Below, in pieces: positions 35,246-42,388 of a DNA stretch of 42,388 nucleotides (positions within the stretch are counted from its first letter, which is position 1; every line of letters begins with the position of its first letter). Below the pieces are notes generated by a model. The model saw nothing but the letters and a program-made list of their open reading frames with translations. It was not told the origin of the DNA and did not search any database. Source of the stretch: an uncultured Planctomycetaceae bacterium (GTDB lineage: Bacteria > Planctomycetota > Planctomycetia > Gemmatales > Gemmataceae); contig CAJCCR010000018.1 of assembly GCA_903960945.1 (NCBI GenBank), positions 1-42,388 on the forward strand, written 5' to 3'. The translations under genes and the position numbers were made by a program.

Positions 35246-37258
35246 TTGGGCAATTACTTTTCTAAAGATGGGGTTCTTGCTCAAAACTTTTCTGGGTTTG
35301 AACCGCGCGCCCAGCAGTCACAAATGGCGAAAGCTGTTGATAATGCCTTGGCTAGTGGTGCGACTTTACTCGCAGAAGCTGGAACCGGGGTGGGTAAAAG
35401 TTTTGGGTATCTAGTCCCTGTTTTTCTTTCCGCTCTTAATAAAAAACGAACCCCCATTGTTATTTCAACCCATACGATCAGCCTGCAAGAACAATTGCTT
35501 TTAAAAGATATCCCTGCGCTTCAAAAAATAATCCCGTACCCATTAAAAGTGGTGCTGGTCAAGGGGCGGGGCAATTACATCAGCCTGCGTAGATTAAGGG
35601 TCGCCCAAATAAAAGCACCCACACTCATTCAATCTGATGAATTTCACGATCAACTTTATAATGTCAGCCGGTGGTCGCTTGATACCAAAGATGGCAGCAG
35701 ATCTGATATGGAGTTTGAACCAGACGGTATGGTTTGGGATCTTGTGCAAAGTGATAGTAGCAACTGCATGGGCAGAAGTTGCAAGGATTACCAGCGCTGC
35801 TATTACTATCAGGCAAGGCGAACCATCGCCAACGCAGATATTCTCGTGGTGAATCATGCCCTTTTCTTTGCAGACCTTTCTGTACGGGGTAAAGGTTCCA
35901 GCTTGCTGCCTGATTATCGTGCAGTTGTTTTTGACGAAGGCCACATGGTAGAAGATGTCGCAATTGATCAATTGGGCGACCGTCTTAGCCAGGGTGCTTT
36001 TCATTATCTTTTCGAAAGGCTGGCAAGTTCCGGCAAAAAAGAACGAGGCTTACTCGCTGGCGATGGTTTTACTGAAGCTAAACAACAACTGCATTCTGCA
36101 CGGGCAGAGGTTGATTTGTTTTTCTTAAATATTCAAAACTGGATGAATTCGCACTCCGGTGCTGGCTCTGATCGCAGTTCAGGAGCGGTACGCGACGCAG
36201 GGCATTTCAGGGTTCTCGAAAAAAACATTGTCGAAAATAATATCACGGATACTCTTACCGACCTTTCCAAGAAGCTCGAAGATGAATCTGCTGATTTGCC
36301 CGATGAAGAAAAAATCGAATTTCAATCGATGGCAGATAAAGCTGTCGATCTCGGGGTTAGAGTTCGAGAATGGCTCGAGCAGCAACATAAAGGGAATGTG
36401 TTCTGGCTTGAATTAGCAGGTAAGCGCGCACTTAGGTTGAATCTGTGCAGGGCTCCTGTTGATGTCGCCCCAATTCTTAAAGAACAGCTTTTTTCAAAAG
36501 ATATTCCAATTATCCTCACAAGTGCAACACTCTCAACCGGTGGTAAAGAAGGATTCAAGGCGGCTAAAGATAGGCTTGGGATTGATAAAGCTGAGGTTCT
36601 TGCTCTAGAAAGCCCATTTGATTATTACAATCAATCAGAGTTATATCTGTTTAAGAATATGCCCGATCCTGCTTCTCAACCGCGAGAGTTTGAAGAAGCA
36701 TCCCTGGGTATGATTTGCAAGTTTCTTGAAAAATCACAAGGCAGTGCATTTGTACTTTTTACCAGTTATCAATTCCTGCAGCGCACGGGGAAGGTGCTTG
36801 AATCTTGGTGCAGGCAGCGCGGCTTCCCGTTGTTTGCTCAAGGGCAGGGCATGACTAGAAATCGCATGTTGGATGAGTTCAGGGCTTCGAAAAATGGGGT
36901 TCTTCTTGGCGTGGATAGTTTTTGGCAGGGCGTTGATGTGCAGGGCGAGGCCCTCTCCAATGTTATTATCACCCGTTTGCCTTTTATTGTCCCAGATTTG
37001 CCTTTAGCCCAGGCACGGCACGAAGCTGTTCAACAAAAGGGCGGTAATGGCTTTTACGACCTACATATTCCGCAAGCGGTTCTTAAGTTAAAGCAAGGCG
37101 TTGGCAGGCTGATTCGTTCTTCTACGGATAAGGGCATCATCGTTATCCTTGATCCTAGGATTCTTACCAAGGGGTACGGGAAGCGGTTCTTGCAAGCGCT
37201 GCCGAAATCCCGGCTTTTTGTAGATGAGGTTGAGCAACCTTCTTCGGGGGTTGGTTAG
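35246..37258 (+). CDS. dinG: DinG/XPD-type ATP-dependent DNA helicase, one Fe-S cysteine missing
   Basis: A superfamily 2 helicase of about 670 residues. Walker A is EAGTGVGKS (44-52) and the Walker B box is DEGH (230-233); the motif VVNHALFF and the C-terminal QGVGRLIRS motif are also present. Of the four Fe-S cysteines of DinG, three are kept (C174, C179, C185, with the E. coli spacing of 5 and 6). The first is replaced by S113 in GRGNYIS. The start is uncertain: TTG 35246 is the only standard start codon between the upstream stop and the conserved domain, and it has no Shine-Dalgarno sequence. Its 3' end overlaps the convergent GH3-like gene by 95 bases. Confidence 0.9.
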   Translation: MGNYFSKDGVLAQNFSGFEPRAQQSQMAKAVDNALASGATLLAEAGTGVGKSFGYLVPVFLSALNKKRTPIVISTHTISLQEQLLLKDIPALQKIIPYPLKVVLVKGRGNYISLRRLRVAQIKAPTLIQSDEFHDQLYNVSRWSLDTKDGSRSDMEFEPDGMVWDLVQSDSSNCMGRSCKDYQRCYYYQARRTIANADILVVNHALFFADLSVRGKGSSLLPDYRAVVFDEGHMVEDVAIDQLGDRLSQGAFHYLFERLASSGKKERGLLAGDGFTEAKQQLHSARAEVDLFFLNIQNWMNSHSGAGSDRSSGAVRDAGHFRVLEKNIVENNITDTLTDLSKKLEDESADLPDEEKIEFQSMADKAVDLGVRVREWLEQQHKGNVFWLELAGKRALRLNLCRAPVDVAPILKEQLFSKDIPIILTSATLSTGGKEGFKAAKDRLGIDKAEVLALESPFDYYNQSELYLFKNMPDPASQPREFEEASLGMICKFLEKSQGSAFVLFTSYQFLQRTGKVLESWCRQRGFPLFAQGQGMTRNRMLDEFRASKNGVLLGVDSFWQGVDVQGEALSNVIITRLPFIVPDLPLAQARHEAVQQKGGNGFYDLHIPQAVLKLKQGVGRLIRSSTDKGIIVILDPRILTKGYGKRFLQALPKSRLFVDEVEQPSSGVG

Positions 37259-38213
37259 TTTCGGTGTTTGTGGTCTCAGAGAATAGCTTGGGCACTTTTC
37301 CTTGCCATTCTTGAAAGCTAAAGTGAAGTGTATTCGCATTTTCAATTTTTACAAAAACCCCTGTAGGTTTTGCCCAGACTTGGCCAGATGCGCTTAAAAT
37401 TATTTCTCCCTTCATGCCTTTTTCAACTTCTGCAAGGGATACTCGTTTTAGATTCTTGTTCTTTTCGAGTATTAATAGTTCGGGGTAGAAATCGCCATTT
37501 GCTAGAAATCGCATGTGGTTGTTTTTGGGGTCATGAATTGCAATGAGCCCGATAGCTTCGCGCCAAATGGGTAGAAAAGTAAAATGGTTGGGTATTTTTG
37601 AACTTACGATTTTGATGGATGATATTTCGGTGCCTGTAAATTCCCCAAGAACAATGGCAGGCTTTTTAGGGAATGATTCTACCCTCTGTTTTAATAAAGA
37701 ATCCAGCGAACCAGTAACAAGACAATCTGCGGACGCAAAAATACCACTCCAATTCGGGGTGAAATATTCGGAAGGCGATGCAGATAAACGTTTCAGCCAA
37801 GAAGGCAAATGTGCCCAAGAGATTGAATGGTTGTAAAGATTTGAAGCGATTAACCAATCAGAGTTAAAGATGGGCCAAGGGTGCCAACCAGCGATCAATT
37901 CAAATACGCGTGTGATACCCCGGGTTCGGGCAGGGCTGTTTTCAATTCCTTGTTTATTGCTCGTAGGTTCAGAAAGCGATTGGTTGTCCATCGGGACAAG
38001 CCTTTGGAAATCAGTTGGGTTTTTAAGCCTGCTGAAGTCGTTGAGTTTTCCGAAGGGTTTTGATTTGTTGTTTTTTATCAGTTTTAAAAGCGAGCCTTGG
38101 AATTCCGACTTCCAAAAGCATCGGGCTTTTTCATGATCTAATTGGTAGATGCCTTTAAGCTTGAAGAATAAGCTAGCAATACTCTGGATGAGTTTGTTCT
38201 TTATTGACGACAT
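37164..38213 (-). CDS. short GH3-like protein, possibly a degenerate acyl-adenylating enzyme
   Basis: A 349-residue protein. The N-terminal segment (about 25-80: WKSEFQGSLLKLIKNNKSK, then DFQRLVP) resembles the start of GH3 auxin-responsive-promoter family enzymes, which normally reach 500-600 residues. I cannot find the family's SSGTT-type ATP loop, and the middle is low in similarity to anything I know. It could be a shortened planctomycete paralogue or a decaying gene, although the frame is intact. Its last 95 bases overlap the 3' end of dinG. No Shine-Dalgarno sequence precedes the ATG. Confidence 0.5.
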   Translation of the reverse strand: MSSIKNKLIQSIASLFFKLKGIYQLDHEKARCFWKSEFQGSLLKLIKNNKSKPFGKLNDFSRLKNPTDFQRLVPMDNQSLSEPTSNKQGIENSPARTRGITRVFELIAGWHPWPIFNSDWLIASNLYNHSISWAHLPSWLKRLSASPSEYFTPNWSGIFASADCLVTGSLDSLLKQRVESFPKKPAIVLGEFTGTEISSIKIVSSKIPNHFTFLPIWREAIGLIAIHDPKNNHMRFLANGDFYPELLILEKNKNLKRVSLAEVEKGMKGEIILSASGQVWAKPTGVFVKIENANTLHFSFQEWQGKVPKLFSETTNTETNQPPKKVAQPHLQKAGISAALARTASRTPW

Positions 38214-38326
38214 TGTGATAGCAATCCTTGGCCATAGTCGTTTACATTCTGAAATCTATCAGACTTGAAACATTTTACACAAAGGCATGGCAAATAGAAG
38301 AGAATAATTGTGTGTATCAAATAAAA

Positions 38327-38358
38327 GAAGAGCCCAGTAAAACTGGACTCTTCTTTTT
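38327..38358. terminator. bidirectional intrinsic terminator
   Basis: GAAGAGCCCAGT (38327-38338), a 3-base loop and ACTGGACTCTTC (38342-38353), with one mismatch. TTTTT follows on the plus strand. On the minus strand, 25 bases after the DUF1501 stop, the hairpin is followed by TTTTATTT. It mainly serves DUF1501. Confidence 0.8.
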
Positions 38359-38377
38359 GATATTAAAAGGTTTGCGA

Positions 38378-39685
38378 TTAAACAACGCCTTCGAGAGGCT
38401 TGCCATCAGCAATGGCCATAGGTCGGCCAAGGTTATCGCGAACTTGGGAAGTTGGATCAAGTCCAAGGCCCTTGTAAACGGTTGCGAAGAGATCGCCAAT
38501 CGTGCAAGGCTTGTCTTTGATATCCATACCATCGGAGCTGGTTGAGCCATAAGCTTGGCCACCCTTGATGGCGCCACCACCGATAACAACGGACCAGCAT
38601 CGTGCCCAGTGATCACGACCACCATTTTGGTTAATCTTGGGGGTACGACCAAAGTCGCCCATCCACATAACAACGGTGTCTTTCCACTTATCTCTTTCAA
38701 CAAGTTCCTTGACCAAGTTGCCCATGCCTTTATCAAGGCGGGGGCCGTTTCCGGTTCGGATGGTGTTGAAGATGTTAGCGTGGTTATCCCAGCCGCCCAA
38801 ATCGATTTCGACGCAGGTTACGTTCTTCTCGACCAATTTCCTGGCAAGAAGGCAACCCATACCGAAGTTGTTGGTACGACCGCCGTATGCTTCGATTACG
38901 CTTGCGGGTTCGGTTGAAACTTCGAACACGGTTCGCAAAGGAGAAACCGTAAGGTCGAAAGCCTTTTTGTAGATTGAAGTGTGAGCTTGAGCAGCACTGC
39001 CTGCAGCTTCACGATCTTCAGGCTTCCTCATGTGTGGGAAGCTGTTTTCTGCAAAAGTATCTTCAACCGAATAGAACAAGCGTTGGCGTCTGCGAAGCCT
39101 TTCCATGGTTTCGGTTTCACTGCCAAGGGAAGCAGGAGCCTTGATATTTTCAGGAGGCTGACCAGCATTCTGGACGGTGAAAGGAGCATTCATCATGCCC
39201 AAGAAACCGGGTCCAATTCGCTGAGCTGTTCCGCCTACGCCGATGAATCCAGGCAAAGGAAGATCTTTAGGAGTCAGAAGCGAGGATGCCTGTGCACCCA
39301 ATGCTGGGTACTGAACTACAGGGCTGGGCATACGGCCAGTGTTCATCAACACGGTGCCTCGTTCGTGGCTACCTTCGTTGGTAACAAGCGAGCGAACAGC
39401 AACAAGGTGTTTGAACTGGGAAGCGATAGTAGGAAGTACTTCGCTGATTTCCACGCCTGGAGCAGAGGTTTTAATAGTTTTGAATTCGCCACCGGTTTGA
39501 GCGCCTGGCTTCAGGTCCCAAAGATCCATATGGCTAGGGCCGCCGCCCATCCAGAATATGATTAAGCTTTTATTAGCTTTCTTAAGATTGGTTTCTGCTG
39601 CACGCAGATTTTGCATAAAACCGGTGCTTGGAAGCATCACTGCTGATGCACCTGCAACGTGTTGCATAAAATGACGACGATCCAT
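38378..39685 (-). CDS. DUF1501 protein with Tat-like signal
   Basis: A 435-residue protein of a family expanded in Planctomycetes, distantly related to the sulfatase/alkaline phosphatase fold. It opens with a twin-arginine-like leader (MDRRHFMQHVAGASAVMLPS). Conserved stretches include FWMGGGPSHMDLWDLKPG, SHERGTVLMNTG, EIDLGGWDNHANIF and MGDFGRTPKIN, all typical of the family. AGGAG precedes the ATG by 6 bases. It stands alone, whereas in many planctomycetes DUF1501 genes sit next to DUF1553 genes; the one here is about 26 kb away. Confidence 0.93.
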   Translation of the reverse strand: MDRRHFMQHVAGASAVMLPSTGFMQNLRAAETNLKKANKSLIIFWMGGGPSHMDLWDLKPGAQTGGEFKTIKTSAPGVEISEVLPTIASQFKHLVAVRSLVTNEGSHERGTVLMNTGRMPSPVVQYPALGAQASSLLTPKDLPLPGFIGVGGTAQRIGPGFLGMMNAPFTVQNAGQPPENIKAPASLGSETETMERLRRRQRLFYSVEDTFAENSFPHMRKPEDREAAGSAAQAHTSIYKKAFDLTVSPLRTVFEVSTEPASVIEAYGGRTNNFGMGCLLARKLVEKNVTCVEIDLGGWDNHANIFNTIRTGNGPRLDKGMGNLVKELVERDKWKDTVVMWMGDFGRTPKINQNGGRDHWARCWSVVIGGGAIKGGQAYGSTSSDGMDIKDKPCTIGDLFATVYKGLGLDPTSQVRDNLGRPMAIADGKPLEGVV

Positions 39686-39957
39686 AGTTATCTCCTAAAA
39701 TACGAGTTTTAAACTCTAAGCCTTTAGCTATCCTAAGTTTCTGATCTTATTGAGGCATTGTCAATAAATAATCAGAATCTTTTACAATTATTCGGGAAAT
39801 TAATCTATCACATTAAGTTAGTCGGCTTATTCGTGATAAGGTTCCAAATTAATTGTGAATATTTCATTCTTTTTAAGTTTGCTTTGAATATTCGATAAAT
39901 AATTACAGATCAGTGATAAAATGGGCCTCTTCAGTTAATTAGGATATTGGAGTTATA

Positions 39958-41295
39958 ATGAAACCATCAACTCAGTCGAGAAAAAAGCTGGAAGTCATTT
40001 GGAGTAAAGGGGTTAAGGCTGTTGATCCTCGGGATTTGGTGGCAAAATTTGTTCAGTCCGATGCTTCATTTCAGTCGGTTTTGAGCGAGGCTGCAAGTAT
40101 TTTGGTCGTGGGCGGGGGTAAAGCCACTGCAGCCATGGCTCTTGGCCTTGAACAAGAAATAAAGTCATTTTTATCTAAAACCGTTGGGATTTTGAATGTT
40201 CCAGAAGCAAATTACCCAAAACTAGAAAAAATTAAGCTTAATTTAGCTAGGCCAGCGGGAATGAATCAGCCTACCGTTCAAGCAGTTGAAGGTTCGAAAG
40301 CGATGATCCAGCTTGCCCAAGAGGCAAAAGAAGGCGATTTGCTCCTAGCTTTGATTTCTGGAGGGGGCTCCGCGTTGATGCCCTTGCCTAGTTCTGGGGT
40401 TTCTCTTGAAGATAAACAAAAAGTTACCTCGCTTCTTTCCGGAACTTCAGCTTCTATCAATGAATTAAACTGCGTTCGTAAGCACCTTTCTCAAATTAAA
40501 GGTGGCAGACTTGCTCAGGCATTCCTTGAAGCTACTCAAGGAAAAGGAAAAATTGTTACTTTGATTTTGTCCGATGTTATTGAAGATAAGCTCGATGTAA
40601 TAGCTTCTGGCCCCACAGTAAATGACCCCACGACTTTTAAAGATGCTTTTAGCATTTTGGAAAAACATCTTCTATTAGATAGAACTCCTGCCTCCATTCT
40701 TCAGCATTTGCAATCGGGGATAGCAGGGAAGATTTCAGATACTCCCAAAGATTTGCCTGCAAGTATTCGTAATAAAATTCTCGGGAATAATGCACTGGCA
40801 CTCGATGCTGCTGCCAACCAAGCCAGGCAGCTTGGGTATCAGGTAATTAATCTCGGGTCTTGTATGGAGGGCGATACCGCTGGGTTGGCATCGATTCACG
40901 CATCGATCGCCCGATCTATTCTTAAGTATGATCAGCCCTGCCAGCCCCCTGTATGTATTTTGTCGGGTGGCGAGACAACGGTAAATTTAGGTCAAAACCC
41001 CGGTAAAGGTGGCAGAAACCAAGAGATGGCGCTCGCTTTCCTTTGTGCGCTTAAAGATCATAATTTGGAGAGAATCACTTTTCTTGCAGCGGGGACCGAT
41101 GGCGAAGATGGCCCTACAGATGCCGCAGGGGCATTTGCAGATTCCGCCACGCTAAAGCAGTCTGGAACAATGAACGCTTCCGATTTTCTTGCCCGCCATG
41201 ATGCTTATCATTATTTCAAAACCGCTGGATCACTTTTTCAACCCGGCCCAACCGGAACCAATGTGATGGATTTGAGAGTTTTGATTATTGAATAA
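39958..41295 (+). CDS. gckA: glycerate 2-kinase (MOFRL/DUF4147 family)
   Basis: Phosphorylates glycerate to 2-phosphoglycerate. The 445-residue protein has the N-terminal DUF4147 domain (VVGGGKATAAMA, ISGGGSALMPLP, ILSDV.. and ASGPT) and the C-terminal MOFRL domain (LSGGETTV, GGRNQEMALAF, AAGTDGEDGPTDAAGA). GGAG lies 5 bases before the ATG. In the serine cycle and in glyoxylate use this enzyme returns carbon to glycolysis. It faces an isocitrate-lyase-superfamily gene with only 11 bases between stops. Confidence 0.92.
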   Translation: MKPSTQSRKKLEVIWSKGVKAVDPRDLVAKFVQSDASFQSVLSEAASILVVGGGKATAAMALGLEQEIKSFLSKTVGILNVPEANYPKLEKIKLNLARPAGMNQPTVQAVEGSKAMIQLAQEAKEGDLLLALISGGGSALMPLPSSGVSLEDKQKVTSLLSGTSASINELNCVRKHLSQIKGGRLAQAFLEATQGKGKIVTLILSDVIEDKLDVIASGPTVNDPTTFKDAFSILEKHLLLDRTPASILQHLQSGIAGKISDTPKDLPASIRNKILGNNALALDAAANQARQLGYQVINLGSCMEGDTAGLASIHASIARSILKYDQPCQPPVCILSGGETTVNLGQNPGKGGRNQEMALAFLCALKDHNLERITFLAAGTDGEDGPTDAAGAFADSATLKQSGTMNASDFLARHDAYHYFKTAGSLFQPGPTGTNVMDLRVLIIE

Positions 41296-41306
41296 GCAGC
41301 CCACCG

Positions 41307-42179
41307 TTATTTGCTGTCAATGCGCTGTTTCAATGCGGAGATAGATTCTAGCCCCAGAGTTTCTTTAAGTTCTGTAAAGTTAAACATGGCACCTGCATCT
41401 GGTCGGTCAACTCTGCCATGTTCCATGTAAACCTTAAGTAATTGCTTCATGGCTGCAGCGGTAACCATAAGGCTTTCAATTGGGCAGACAACAATTTTGT
41501 AGCCTATGGCTTCAAGTTCATTGGCAGAGAGAATGGGGGTAACTCCGCCTGTTAGCATGTTGGCTAATAGGGGAAGTTTGACTTCATTGGCTATAAGTTG
41601 GAGTTCTTCGATTGATTGTGGGGCTTCAACAAAGCATACATCGACTCCCAGATCTTTGGCCTGATTGGCACGATCGATTGCAGCATGAACCCCTTCGATA
41701 GCCCTGGAATCTGTTCGTGCGATGATGATGAAATCAGGATTTTTTCTGGCGTCGAGCCCTGCTTTTAGGCGATCAAGCCATTCTTTTGTAGAAACTATTT
41801 GCTTACCGGAAAAATGGCCGCACCTTTTGGGGTTTGCCTGATCTTCAAGAAGAATGCCAGCAGCGCCTGCATTTTCAAACTCGCGAACAGTGCGCTGAAC
41901 ATTATGAATATCGCCATGCCCGGTATCCCCATCCGCAACCACGGGTATGTGAAGCCTAGAAGCCATGCGTCGTACAGCATCTGCCATTTCGGTGAGTGTA
42001 ATTAAGCCAACATCTGGAAGGCCAAGTAAGCTTGCAGAGGTACCAAAGCCACCAAGGAAAACGGTTTCAAGGCCGGCTTGCTGAACAAGAAGAGCAGTGA
42101 AAACATCGTGGGCACCTAAACTACGGATGATTCCGGGTTTTGAGAGTAAATGGCGAAGTTGGGAAGGGGAGGTGCTCAT
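41307..42179 (-). CDS. isocitrate lyase / PEP mutase superfamily enzyme
   Basis: A TIM-barrel lyase of about 290 residues. The metal-binding segment ADGDTGHGD, the ILLEDQ stretch, the flexible active-site loop with KRCGH, and IIARTDSRA are all present. Cys in KRCGH points to a C-C lyase (methylisocitrate, dimethylmalate or related 2-hydroxy acid lyase) rather than a phosphonate mutase. No prp or citrate-synthase-like genes are near, so methylisocitrate lyase is not supported by context. ATG 42179 matches the family's usual start; the frame extends to an ATG at 42251. Confidence 0.88.
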   Translation of the reverse strand: MSTSPSQLRHLLSKPGIIRSLGAHDVFTALLVQQAGLETVFLGGFGTSASLLGLPDVGLITLTEMADAVRRMASRLHIPVVADGDTGHGDIHNVQRTVREFENAGAAGILLEDQANPKRCGHFSGKQIVSTKEWLDRLKAGLDARKNPDFIIIARTDSRAIEGVHAAIDRANQAKDLGVDVCFVEAPQSIEELQLIANEVKLPLLANMLTGGVTPILSANELEAIGYKIVVCPIESLMVTAAAMKQLLKVYMEHGRVDRPDAGAMFNFTELKETLGLESISALKQRIDSK

Positions 42180-42388
42180 GTGTTTTGTAATCCCTGCTCG
42201 ATGATTGAAATTTTTACCAAACAAAAGTTCAGCAATTGTAGAAACTACCATAATTCTTGAATGTCGATGATTCTACAAAAAACATTCCATTGATCAAAAG
42301 GCCTTGTATTACAGGCTTTTCAACTTGCTTTGAAATAATAATAGTTATTGGCACGCCTGTTGCTTTACTTATTATCAGCGGCCTTGAA

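Noticed and set aside
38228..38545. 105-codon plus-strand frame across the DUF1501 terminator
   Set aside because: It runs through a strong bidirectional terminator and into antisense of DUF1501.
38981..39565. 194-codon open frame antisense to DUF1501
   Set aside because: It lies entirely within a conserved DUF1501 gene; no domain or signal.
42295..42321. Imperfect hairpin AAAAGGCCTTGTA / TTACAGGCTTTT near the right edge
   Set aside because: It has bulges in the stem and no clear T-run, and the gene it might terminate is outside the window.

Overview
The window looks like a piece of planctomycete chromosome. The taxonomic markers are protein families typical of that phylum: a DUF1549/DUF1553 (PSD1) protein, a DUF1501 protein, a PVC-type beta-propeller/HEAT/CxxCH cytochrome-like protein, a TIGR03000 protein rich in Cys, Gly and Tyr, a DUF11-repeat protein, and a locus for tetrahydromethanopterin (H4MPT)-linked one-carbon metabolism. 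Composition is AT-leaning by eye (not computed), so a low-GC, perhaps freshwater, Gemmatales/Pirellulales-like lineage is possible; this is inference. No tRNA, rRNA, IS element, phage gene or CRISPR array was seen.

Layout. 1-6013: start of a SurA/PpiD-like gene leaving the window, topA, and a trpB-trpA-trmB block on the minus strand. 6215-9782: mutM, a heme-type sensor histidine kinase, and a PfkB sugar kinase. 9789-15114: a PSD1 protein co-directional with the kinase, a principal-type sigma-70 factor, and three small secreted or unknown proteins. 15161-20483: a YycJ-like metallo-hydrolase, a lone receiver domain, a Nudix-MBL fusion, the TIGR03000 protein and a CtpA protease. 20517-26519: the most notable locus. 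An RluA-type pseudouridine synthase and a HisA-like TIM barrel (plus strand) converge on a minus-strand run that reads, in order of transcription, ATP-grasp, Mch, RimK/MptN-like ligase, CitG-like protein and PTPS-like protein. 26578-32805: the giant PVC cytochrome-like protein, a Nif3-family protein, a small exported protein and a DUF11 protein. 33038-39685: SppA, a Cys-motif small protein, a DinG-type helicase, a shortened GH3-like protein and DUF1501. 39958-42251: glycerate 2-kinase facing an isocitrate-lyase/PEP-mutase superfamily enzyme.

How they work together. The Mch locus carries one catalytic step of the H4MPT formaldehyde/formate path plus genes that probably make the pterin cofactor. 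Fae, MtdB/C and Fhc are not in the window, so the pathway must be completed elsewhere if it works. The other genes are mostly housekeeping (DNA topology and repair, tryptophan synthesis, tRNA/rRNA modification, envelope proteolysis) mixed with planctomycete-specific envelope proteins. The best leads beyond the H4MPT locus are a tandem duplication at the N-terminus of TopA, a DinG that lacks one of the four usual Fe-S cysteines and whose reading frame runs on from the upstream gene across a single TGA, and a truncated GH3-like gene that overlaps dinG tail to tail.
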